A stretch of 7,075 nt of DNA from an uncultured Fretibacterium sp. GTDB taxonomy: Bacteria > Synergistota > Synergistia > Synergistales > Aminobacteriaceae. Where the stretch lies: assembly GCF_963548695.1 (NCBI RefSeq), contig NZ_CAUUWA010000094.1, forward strand, positions 1 through 7,075. Reading direction: 5' to 3'. Made by a program: the position numbers and the translations under genes. The notes below the pieces were generated by a model. It saw only the letters and a list, made by a program, of their open reading frames with translations. It ran no database searches and had not been told where the DNA came from. Positions 1 through 6,672 of this stretch are shown here, piece after piece (the stretch's first letter is position 1; every line of letters starts with the position of its first letter).

Positions 1-18
1 TCCGTTCCGTTCCGTTCC
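1..18. repeat. Five-base tandem repeat (TTCCG/CGGAA) inside the FkbM gene
   Basis: A perfect period-5 run of 18 bases (about 3.6 copies of TTCCG on the plus strand, CGGAA on the coding strand) abuts the window edge, so its full length is unknown. It lies in the FkbM reading frame just after the conserved CEYHSW segment and encodes repeats of the five residues GTERN. Because five is not a multiple of three, gain or loss of one unit would shift the frame. Confidence 0.7.
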
Positions 19-657
19 CCAAGAATGATATTCACAAAACAGATTGCGCACGCGGTTAAGTACGTGTTTCAGAGTAGGTATAACTACTGTTTCAGCGCCC
101 TCGATGTCCATCTTCAAAAGATCCACACGTTTTTCACCCAGCAGCATCTCCTTCAGATCGACGCTGGGCACGACGCGCCCTCCCAAACATTCCTCCACGT
201 GTCCCCCATCGGCGCCATCCGAAGCAAAAGATACTCCCTTCGCGTGTGTCCAAACTGCGGCGTTGTGCAGGGCAACGTCTTCCAGGAGATTGTTTCGAGA
301 TAAATTCCGACTCAGGTAACCGTATATCTCCTTGTCCGGCTCGAAGGCCACGACCCTGGCGTCGGGATAAAGGCTTTTGAAGTAGGCCACGCTTACGCCC
401 ACGTTCGCCCCACAGTCGTAAATGACGGGAGAGGATGTATCGGAACGGAAAAGATAGGACTGATTTTTGAAGATATCAACGTATTGCCAGAAAAAACTGG
501 GTGCATCGGGGACGTCAAAGGAAAGCCCCCCGAAGGACACATTGTTCAGGGGACGGTATCGCCTCCGTTTTGCACATGAGCGATAGAGCCGCAGAAAATC
601 CCGGCCCTCAGACGTAAAAAGGTAACTCAGTCTTCTTTTAAGTTTTGGGAACACCAC
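1..657 (-). CDS. FkbM-family SAM-dependent methyltransferase, C-terminus cut by window edge
   Basis: This is the N-terminal 219 codons of a methyltransferase; the frame is still open at position 1. The SAM-binding motif I reads DCGANVGVS (residues 81-89), followed by an acidic loop VAFEPD (103-108) and the FkbM signature DLLKMDIEGAE (179-189). FkbM enzymes O-methylate sugars or polyketides and are common in LPS and capsule clusters, so the likely target is a sugar hydroxyl of the glycan made here. Family members are usually about 230-280 residues, so only a short tail is missing. The start is a GTG at 657, directly after an in-frame TGA (660-658), with a weak GAGG ribosome site at 667-670; the GTG at 654 is the alternative. 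The visible frame ends in a five-base tandem repeat (1-18) that could make the gene switchable. The family call is firm; the substrate is unknown. Confidence 0.9.
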   Translation of the reverse strand, partial: MVFPKLKRRLSYLFTSEGRDFLRLYRSCAKRRRYRPLNNVSFGGLSFDVPDAPSFFWQYVDIFKNQSYLFRSDTSSPVIYDCGANVGVSVAYFKSLYPDARVVAFEPDKEIYGYLSRNLSRNNLLEDVALHNAAVWTHAKGVSFASDGADGGHVEECLGGRVVPSVDLKEMLLGEKRVDLLKMDIEGAETVVIPTLKHVLNRVRNLFCEYHSWGTERNG

Positions 658-718
658 TCACCACCGCCTCAATGCACCGCTTTCATAGACAATTTGTCCT
701 CTTCCCATTTACCGTTCC
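658..718 (-). other. Intergenic leader of the FkbM gene with a five-codon micro-ORF
   Basis: Sixty-one bases separate the methyltransferase stop from the FkbM start. On the minus strand they hold an ATG at 686 opening a five-codon ORF (MKAVH, stop at 671-669), a weak GAGG ribosome site at 667-670, and a short inverted repeat, GACAA-A-TTGTC (698-688). The inverted repeat is too short and lacks a T-run, so I do not call it a terminator. No clear -35/-10 promoter is visible. The micro-ORF may be chance. Confidence 0.3.
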
Positions 719-1353
719 CTATTTCTCCGCTACGACGCGTACCTGTGCCCAGGTTGTCTCCCATCTTGCATACAACCAGCAACACAAGTCAAAAAAACGG
801 CGCCCGCCTCGGGCCAAAAGACGATAATGCGGGGGCCACTTGTGGCGATACGGCTTCGACTCCAAAACGCGAAAGCCGGCACGTGTAAAGAGATTGCCGA
901 TGTCCATGGGACTCCAGCTGTAGAGATGCTGGTTGATATCGTTTGCCTTGTAGGCATAAGTATAATTCGAACAGGGCACCACAAAAATAATTTTTCCGCC
1001 GGGCCTCAGCACACGATAGAGCTCCTCGAGTTCTTTCAGAGGATAATCCGTATGCTCCAACGCGTTGTTCGATATAATGACGTCGGCCCATGCGTCGGCG
1101 ACCTCGGCTGATCTCGCGTAGCCTTCGATCCCCATGGCTTTTGCCTGCTCCCGGGCCGAAGCATTGATCTCGACGATCCTTTTTTCGGCACAGTTGATTT
1201 GGGCCATAAGATACCCCCCCCCCCACCAAAATCCAATACGCGGTCCCCCGGGGAGATATATGATTCAAATTTCGTACGATTGGCCCACCCTCCAAAAGAG
1301 CCGATATCCCTTTGCCAATCGAAATATTTTTCATCATAATAGTTCTTCATCAC
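719..1353 (-). CDS. Class I SAM-dependent methyltransferase (Methyltransf_11-like), frame broken by a G11 tract
   Basis: The N-terminal part (from GTG 1353, or ATG 1350) runs MMKNYYDEKYFDWQ and on to motif I, VLDFGGGGG (residues 39-47). It then leaves frame in an 11-base G tract and stops at 1036. The remainder is intact in another frame from about 1213 to the TAG at 721-719. It carries IISNNALEH and YRVLRPGGKIIFVVP, the acceptor-side and post-motif signatures of this family. With 12 Gs (or 9) the two halves join into about 211 residues, full length for the family. Known relatives methylate sugars or lipids; this one likely acts on the glycan. A ribosome site AAGGGA lies 6 bases before the GTG. 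As written the gene is off. It is either a phase-variable gene caught off or a sequencing error; the two intact halves argue against old decay. The ATG at 1207 would give a product lacking motif I. Confidence 0.85.
1214..1224. repeat. Homopolymer tract, C11 on plus strand / G11 on coding strand
   Basis: Eleven uninterrupted C residues lie at 1214-1224, preceded on the coding strand by TTTGGT. The tract encodes the glycine loop of SAM-binding motif I in the methyltransferase. A tract length divisible by three (9 or 12) keeps the frame; 11 does not. Poly-G tracts of this length are known slippage-prone switches in Campylobacter and Neisseria surface genes. Confidence 0.9.
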
Positions 1354-1398
1354 ATCTCATCCCTTTTCCATCTTTTCAGCCCACGCGCTCGAGAGGAG
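1354..1398 (-). other. Short gap between glycosyltransferase and methyltransferase
   Basis: Forty-five bases follow the glycosyltransferase stop. They contain the AAGGGA ribosome site (1360-1365) of the methyltransferase. I see no hairpin with a T-run and no convincing promoter, so read-through from the upstream gene is likely. Confidence 0.4.
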
Positions 1399-2355
1399 CT
1401 ATTCCGGGGTTATTCCGCCCCGCACGGCAGCCTTCAGAAGACGCCGGATTTTTTTCAGGCCGCGAACCCATAACGGCGGGGGCAGCATCCTGTTCAACGC
1501 ACGCCCGGCGGCCTTCAATATATCCTCGTCAACCCGAATGGGAATCCTTCTCAAGGGCTCATAGTCCCCTGCCAGCTCCCCGTTGAAAAGCCCCCCTCCC
1601 GACTCCGGACTGCCGCAATGAATTCCCGAACCGTCGAAACCGATGTTTTCCAGCAGAGACCTTGAAGGGTACAGCCCCATGCGCCCCAGAAGAAAATTTG
1701 TGGCATACCAGCGTATCGCCCAGGAATCGACCTGGCCCTTGGCCTGGCGTTCCAGGAGGCGCGTATAGGGGTAGCTGCCGTCCAGGTCGAAGCGACGCGA
1801 GAGTTTTGCCGAACGAATGCGTTTCAACAACAGGGCGCTGTCCGGCTCGAAGTTCTTCCATGCACGTAACCACGTCCCCCAACCCCAGCACCCCAGGGAC
1901 GGCAGAAAATAGCTCTGGGGCAAAGAGTGAAGGTCCAACGGATAGATATGCCCCTGGATCGTGGCGACGTCCACATCATTCTGGTAGAGGTCCAGCCCCT
2001 CGTTCATGTAGTCGAGGAAATGCGAAACCGTCACCATGTCGTCCTCCAACACGACGGCCCGTCCGAACTCCCCCACAATCCGGGTAACTCCAGCGATCAC
2101 CGAGGCGGCAAGCCCGCGATTCCCCTCACTTGCCATCACCTCGACGGAGGCAAAACCGTCTATGGAAGTAACATAACGCCGCACCTCATCCACCGCAGGC
2201 CGCGCTCCGTCGTTCTTCGGCCCATCGGCGAACACGAACAAGCGGCTTTGCGGCGCCAGGCAATTGGCGCGCAGGGCCTCCACCGTCCTGCGGGTATGCT
2301 CGGGACGGTTATAGACAAACAGGACGATTGGGGCATAGTTTCCCGTCGCAGACAT
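1399..2355 (-). CDS. Glycosyltransferase, GT-A fold (GT2/GT13-like)
   Basis: This 318-residue protein has the layout of small cytoplasmic GT-A transferases found in O-antigen and capsule clusters. The N-terminal nucleotide-sugar segment is APIVLFVYNRPEHT (8-21), with FADGPK at 42-47. A metal-binding acidic motif VVLEDD lies at 101-106, with CWGWGTW (156-162), DSWAIRWYA (210-218) and NIGFDGSGIHCG (237-248), all typical of this subgroup. It should move one sugar from a nucleotide donor to the growing glycan; donor and acceptor cannot be read from sequence. The frame is open further upstream to 2460. I chose ATG 2355 because it lies 2 bases after the stop of the preceding gene, has a strong GGAGGGA site (2364-2370) 8 bases away, and begins right where family similarity starts. 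Translation is probably coupled to the upstream gene. Confidence 0.88.
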   Translation of the reverse strand: MSATGNYAPIVLFVYNRPEHTRRTVEALRANCLAPQSRLFVFADGPKNDGARPAVDEVRRYVTSIDGFASVEVMASEGNRGLAASVIAGVTRIVGEFGRAVVLEDDMVTVSHFLDYMNEGLDLYQNDVDVATIQGHIYPLDLHSLPQSYFLPSLGCWGWGTWLRAWKNFEPDSALLLKRIRSAKLSRRFDLDGSYPYTRLLERQAKGQVDSWAIRWYATNFLLGRMGLYPSRSLLENIGFDGSGIHCGSPESGGGLFNGELAGDYEPLRRIPIRVDEDILKAAGRALNRMLPPPLWVRGLKKIRRLLKAAVRGGITPE

Positions 2356-2357
2356 AC

Positions 2358-5297
2358 CTACTCTCCCTCCGACCAGTTTTCCCTCCGATATATCGTTCCC
2401 CTCACGGTATACACCGTTGCGTCGAACAGGTTCTGATCTGGAGTCCTCGTCCCTACGCAATGGACGCGTACCCTGTCCGGCCCGCTGATACGCCGCAGCG
2501 CTTCCATGTCGGGAATGCCGTCAACCCGCTCGATTCCTTCCAACAAAAGAGTTGGAATGTCCTCGCAGGACATCAGAGCGTCGGAGAAACACAGCGGACC
2601 GCGAGAGCCGAAATCCTTGAACATCAGCAACGCATTGGGATCTCCCTGATAAGCCTCCCTACCCAACTTTTTGTTCAAACCCCAGCTGTCCCCGGAGTCA
2701 TGGTCCGAAAAGATGACGATACGCGTGTTGTCGTAGACCCCCAATCGCTTCAGGGAAGCTACAAAGTCCGCCACAAACCGCACCATATGCGTCTCCGTAT
2801 AATAGTGCTCGGGAATTATCCCATCCACAAGGACAAACTGGCCAGGGGTAGCGGGATAAGGATCGAGCATCGGCTGCATGCCCTCCAGGGGCAGGTGCCA
2901 TGTGTAATGCGACAGCATGGAGCGGACGATTTTGAACGTCGGGGCTCCCTCATCGGCCGAGGCAAAATCGCCCATAAACTGCATCGGAGGCAGATTTGAC
3001 ATGAAGTGCGTCCTCAGCCGGGCCTCCAGGACCTGGTCCGCGACATTGCCTCTCCAGTTTCCTCCGTTGTAAAGGTTGATCCTCAAGCTGAAGGGAGCCG
3101 CCCGGAACAGGGAGAGGTTCAACAGGAACCGCGATATGTCCACATCCTTATCCTGAAAGCTCAGACCCGTCGCCTCTGCCCAACGCTGCCAATAGGGAAT
3201 ATAGTCCCTTGCCCAGTTATCGCCGTACAGAAGGAGAACCGACTCCGGACTCTCCAACCCCCTATGAAAAAAAACATCCCCAGATTCCAGGTAGGGTGTC
3301 CCTGCCATGACGACATCATATCCTCTGCGGACGAAGATATTGGGCAAAACCGTGAGGGATCGTGCGAACTTTTCCCGGAGGGACGAGTTGGGTTCCGTAC
3401 GGTTGAGTACGTTGGCCTTATAGGAAGGTCCGGCGTAAATGGACGGAGTGGACAGAAAGGTCATGCATCCCGTCGCCAGGGTATCGGGATAGCCGGTAAA
3501 TCCATCCAGTTCTTCAGCCAGCTCTGGAGCCGCAGCCACGATTCTCTGCAGATGATCTCCCGTAAAGCCATCGAAGAAAAAGGCGACGACGTTCTTCTCC
3601 GTTTTACTGAACCGCCATAGGCGGCTGTGATAAAGGGGAAATTTATCGGCGCTTCCCAAGGTCTCGCTTTGAATGTGCGAGCTCGAGAGGTAACAATAGC
3701 CGCTCACCCCAAGCAAAGCGAAGGAGACGATCCAGAGGGCATTGATGAAGTGCCTCATTTTCTTTTTCCACAAGCAGAAGGAGAGAATGGAGAACGCGAT
3801 GAGAAGGCTTCCGATGTCCTTCAAGAAAACTCTGGGACCGGGATACAACAGGAACCACGGCTGTCCAAACATAAGGGCATCCAGGTCGCCGTACTTCTCC
3901 GTCAAAAGGAAGGCGTTCGACAAAACGACACAGACCAGCAGCGCGGCTAGGAATGCGAGCAGGCTGCGCAGCAACGACGGCAGTAAAAGCCACAGGATGA
4001 GGGACAACAACAAAAAACCGATCCCATAAGGCCCCAGCTTCAGAAGGGTGACGGGCAGGGAATCCGGGAAAAAACTCGGATCCGTCAAAAAAAGTAACGA
4101 CGGGTAAAAGATACAGAGGAAGACCGCCATCAAGGAAGAAGAAGCACAATAAAGAGCATTTTCCCTACCCCCAGCCGCTCGTCGGGCAAAGGCGGCGAGC
4201 TCCGCCCCCGGCACCGGAAGAAGCAGGGCAAAGAACAGATAGGAGGCAAGCATGATAAAAAAGATTTTGAAAAAAGCACCTTCCGAGAACTCGAGGGGAA
4301 AGAGGGCAAAGCGAATATACGCAAGGAGGAGCAACGCTCCGGTCAGTACGTAGGCTGCCTTCGCCGCAAGCTCGGCGAGGGACCACCCCCGGCTCAGGAA
4401 ACGCCAGAAAAGCATCCACACAAGGGCAAAGACGAACAGGAAAGTACAAATATAGGAATTGTGGAACGTGGCGATCCTGGACAGTTCCTCATAGCGCAGG
4501 CCGATGAAGCCCCTTCTGAAAAAAAAGACGTAGCACCCCAAAATCGCAAACATCGAAAGGGCGGCCAGAATATCGGTCAGTATCCTCCACCTTCCGACGG
4601 GGAGGAATCTCCGGCCCGATATTTCATAAAAGTCTGCATGTGCGCCCAGGAAATGCCTGACTGGAACGGCGAGATTCTTCAAGAGCAGGATGACGTTATT
4701 GCTGGTCCAATAGATCAGCAGAGCCGAGGGAGCGCCATAGAGCAGAAGGAGAAAGAGGAGCCCTATGACGGAGGCCTGTAGCTTTTCTCGCGTGCCAAAG
4801 TTCTCCGTCGTCCATGCCGCCAAAAGATTGACCACCGTCATGAGGAGCGGCAGCAGGTTGATCCCGTGCCAAAGCGAATCCGGCAGGGACAGATCTCTAA
4901 TGAAAAGATAAGGCTGCCCCTCCAAAAGCTCAAGGGAGGAGAGCATCGCATAAGCCGCTATCAGAAACGGAAGCTGAATGAAAAGCCCGGCATTGGAGCG
5001 AACCGCATAGACAGGATGGTAGGCATACCGCCTGTAAAGCTCCGTCAGCTCGGCGTGCTGCTCCGCACCGTGCAGTTCCCGCTTGATCTCACGAATCTGT
5101 GGAACCAGAATATCCTGCAGCTTTCGTTCCCTTTTCTGCAGCCGTGCGGCCCACGTCATGAGGGGGCGCAGCAGGATGTTCATCACAACCGCAAGCAGGA
5201 CGAGGGACGTACCCCAATCGCCCGTGCAGGAAAAAATGGCGAGATAGAGATGTTTCAGCAGGACGACAACGGGCTTGAACAAGAGATCATACAACAT
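2358..5297 (-). CDS. YidC/Oxa1-like domain fused to a polytopic membrane region and a sulfatase/alkaline-phosphatase-superfamily domain
   Basis: Three parts are visible in 979 residues. Residues 1-212 form a YidC-like insertase core: GDWGTS (26-31) starts the first core helix, a charged cytoplasmic hairpin spans about 50-97, IQLPFLIAAYAML is at 107-119, and the last helices contain GAPSALLIYWTSNN (188-201). Residues about 240-537 hold roughly nine hydrophobic helices. Residues about 567-925 resemble sulfatase/phosphoglycerol-transferase (LtaS, MdoB) domains: metal-ligand candidate D576 in FFFDGF, nucleophile candidate T613 in GCMTFLSTPSIYAG, and D865-H866 in FSDHD. Counted by eye, the topology puts the catalytic domain outside the cytoplasm. 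The YidC groove arginine is asparagine (N40). I chose ATG 5297, with an AGAGGAA site 7 bases upstream; it overlaps the preceding gene by 11 bases. The ATG at 5327 has its GGAGGG too close. A role in moving or trimming phospho-alcohol groups on the glycan is inference. Confidence 0.88.
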   Translation of the reverse strand: MLYDLLFKPVVVLLKHLYLAIFSCTGDWGTSLVLLAVVMNILLRPLMTWAARLQKRERKLQDILVPQIREIKRELHGAEQHAELTELYRRYAYHPVYAVRSNAGLFIQLPFLIAAYAMLSSLELLEGQPYLFIRDLSLPDSLWHGINLLPLLMTVVNLLAAWTTENFGTREKLQASVIGLLFLLLLYGAPSALLIYWTSNNVILLLKNLAVPVRHFLGAHADFYEISGRRFLPVGRWRILTDILAALSMFAILGCYVFFFRRGFIGLRYEELSRIATFHNSYICTFLFVFALVWMLFWRFLSRGWSLAELAAKAAYVLTGALLLLAYIRFALFPLEFSEGAFFKIFFIMLASYLFFALLLPVPGAELAAFARRAAGGRENALYCASSSLMAVFLCIFYPSLLFLTDPSFFPDSLPVTLLKLGPYGIGFLLLSLILWLLLPSLLRSLLAFLAALLVCVVLSNAFLLTEKYGDLDALMFGQPWFLLYPGPRVFLKDIGSLLIAFSILSFCLWKKKMRHFINALWIVSFALLGVSGYCYLSSSHIQSETLGSADKFPLYHSRLWRFSKTEKNVVAFFFDGFTGDHLQRIVAAAPELAEELDGFTGYPDTLATGCMTFLSTPSIYAGPSYKANVLNRTEPNSSLREKFARSLTVLPNIFVRRGYDVVMAGTPYLESGDVFFHRGLESPESVLLLYGDNWARDYIPYWQRWAEATGLSFQDKDVDISRFLLNLSLFRAAPFSLRINLYNGGNWRGNVADQVLEARLRTHFMSNLPPMQFMGDFASADEGAPTFKIVRSMLSHYTWHLPLEGMQPMLDPYPATPGQFVLVDGIIPEHYYTETHMVRFVADFVASLKRLGVYDNTRIVIFSDHDSGDSWGLNKKLGREAYQGDPNALLMFKDFGSRGPLCFSDALMSCEDIPTLLLEGIERVDGIPDMEALRRISGPDRVRVHCVGTRTPDQNLFDATVYTVRGTIYRRENWSEGE
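2364..2370 (-). promoter_or_regulatory. Ribosome binding site GGAGGGA that fixes the glycosyltransferase start
   Basis: The minus strand reads GGAGGGA, then 8 bases, then ATG at 2355. The site lies inside the last codons of the fusion gene. It rules out the longer start at 2460, which would lie deep inside that gene. Confidence 0.7.
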
Positions 5298-6672
5298 CGT
5301 GGGCTTCCTCTTTCCCTTCCGCCTCATCCCTCCGGGGGACGGACAACCGTACGGACTTTTCGACCAGATATTCCGCAACCTGCTTCCCGGCACATCCGAA
5401 GCAGGAGATATAGCGCCGCCTGACGTCCTCCATCCCCTGCATCTTCCCCTCACACAGGGCCTCCCCGACGATCTCGACGATATGATCTATCCTGTCCCTG
5501 CCGACCGGGACGCATATCCTGTCCGCCAGGGAATCCATGCACTCCGGGGGAAGATCGGCAATCTCGAAGGAATCCCTTTCCCCGATCTCCGTCTCAAGGG
5601 ATATGACGGGCTTTCCGTAAATCATCGCATAGTCCAGGCGGATTGCCGAGGTATCGGAGATCAGGATATCGGAGGCCAGGAGGGAACGGGATGGATCACT
5701 ATCCTTGTCCCACGTCACATTGTCGAACGCCGATAAATATCTCTCAATCCGGTGCAGCAAGGCGGGCTCCGTCCTCCACGACTGAGGATGAGGACGGAGG
5801 ATGATATCGAAATCCGCCCTTGCAAGCGTACCGATAAATTCCGGACCGTAGCAGGACAGAAATCCCTTCTGTCCCCATGACGGAGCCAGCAGTATCGTCC
5901 GCCTCCCCGCCTGTTTCGCCACGGTTTCCGTTCCGTCTTCACCACGGCCGTGCATCTCATCCCTGTCGCCCAATCGTTTGAGCAGCACGTCCCAGTAAGG
6001 CAGCCCCGTACAGACCAGTTCCTTCTCCGGCAGGCCACGAAGCCGTTCGAGGTGTCGAATCGCCGGCCGGGAGTACTCCCCCACCATACAAACCCCGTCG
6101 TAGGCGTCCAGGGACCCCTTTTTATAATAGGCGACCCCGGCCGGAGCGTGAAAAACATGGACAAGAAACTCCACGCCGGCCGGCCTCGGGAGAGGGAACC
6201 CCGGCGTACCGATATTCGGAGTGGTGGCGAGCATCACCCTGCACCGTATTCTATTCAGCCGCGCATAGGCGGCGCTCCCCTCCCCCAGGTACCGTCCTCT
6301 CATCAGGGGACTGCGTATCGTCAATCCGGGGTCCTCGATATCCGCGGTAAAATAACTGAAGGGCTGCCCCCGCGAAATCAACGCGGAGACGATCGGCTCG
6401 AAGGTCGTCCAATAATTCTTCCCCTCGCTGAAAATGGCGATATCTTGACAGGACCGTCCCCGTTCATCCGAACGGCGCCTGCCCGTCCAAATTTCAACCG
6501 CCCGATAGAATATCCCCTTCAGCACGTATCCCACGACGCCGACCGCCGTCACGGCGATATACACTAGGGCATTGCCCGCACTGGGATCGAGGTACGCCGC
6601 CGCAGCCCCGGGATACAGGAGGATCAACAGACAAGCCAAGCCGCCATAACGAATAAACCACCTAATTTTCAA
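5287..6672 (-). CDS. CDP-glycerol glycerophosphotransferase-like protein (TagB/TagF family) with N-terminal membrane anchor
   Basis: The 461-residue protein begins with a signal or anchor segment (5-26), then the motif AYLDPSAG (26-33) and a second hydrophobic helix (36-53). The soluble part fits the Glyphos_transf family (PF04464): a histidine-containing VHVFHAPAG (171-179), TILLAPSWG (259-267), IILRPHPQS (290-298), and DILISDTSAIRLDYAMIYGKPVI (split across 335-357), the usual C-terminal donor-binding signature. Known relatives transfer glycerol phosphate or a similar group from a CDP-alcohol to a lipid or polymer at the inner face of the membrane. The start is TTG 6672 with a GAGGGG site 5 bases upstream; it overlaps the dehydrogenase stop in a TTGA, implying translational coupling. 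Its partner is probably the phosphatase-superfamily fusion that follows. The actual donor could be CDP-glycerol, another CDP-alcohol or a CMP-phosphonate. Confidence 0.85.
   Translation of the reverse strand: MKIRWFIRYGGLACLLILLYPGAAAAYLDPSAGNALVYIAVTAVGVVGYVLKGIFYRAVEIWTGRRRSDERGRSCQDIAIFSEGKNYWTTFEPIVSALISRGQPFSYFTADIEDPGLTIRSPLMRGRYLGEGSAAYARLNRIRCRVMLATTPNIGTPGFPLPRPAGVEFLVHVFHAPAGVAYYKKGSLDAYDGVCMVGEYSRPAIRHLERLRGLPEKELVCTGLPYWDVLLKRLGDRDEMHGRGEDGTETVAKQAGRRTILLAPSWGQKGFLSCYGPEFIGTLARADFDIILRPHPQSWRTEPALLHRIERYLSAFDNVTWDKDSDPSRSLLASDILISDTSAIRLDYAMIYGKPVISLETEIGERDSFEIADLPPECMDSLADRICVPVGRDRIDHIVEIVGEALCEGKMQGMEDVRRRYISCFGCAGKQVAEYLVEKSVRLSVPRRDEAEGKEEAHDVV

Noticed and set aside
25..319. 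Two overlapping plus-strand frames near the left edge
   Set aside because: Both are antisense to the FkbM core motifs.
688..698. GACAA-T-TTGTC inverted repeat as a terminator or operator
   Set aside because: Five-base stem with a one-base loop and no T-run; cannot form a normal hairpin, and a single small palindrome is weak evidence for an operator.
719..1207. A separate 162-residue methyltransferase starting at ATG 1207
   Set aside because: It lacks the SAM-binding motif I, which lies intact just upstream across the G tract, so it is the second half of one gene.
1246..1253. CCCCGGGG palindrome
   Set aside because: It encodes conserved residues (SPGD) of the methyltransferase; a short palindrome in GC-rich coding DNA needs no other explanation.
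789..1337. Minus-strand open frame of 182 codons across the methyltransferase
   Set aside because: It is the third frame of that gene; it contains neither motif I nor the LRPGG segment in a sensible form. It matters only as the read-through product expected with a 10-G tract.
1927..2999. Long plus-strand open frames at 1927-2436 and 2328-2999
   Set aside because: They lie antisense to the glycosyltransferase and the fusion gene, show no recognisable domain, and their open frames follow from the codon bias of the real genes.
3267..3274. A8 runs at 3267-3274 and 4519-4526 as further slippage sites
   Set aside because: Both encode ordinary phenylalanine codons in an intact frame; A/T runs of eight are common by chance. 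They are weak candidates at most.
3006..3950. Plus-strand open frames at 3006-3620 and 3627-3950
   Set aside because: Antisense to the well-supported phosphatase-superfamily domain; low-complexity, basic translations without motifs.
5950..6567. Plus-strand open frame of 205 codons
   Set aside because: Antisense to the TagB/TagF-like gene, whose motifs are clear on the other strand.
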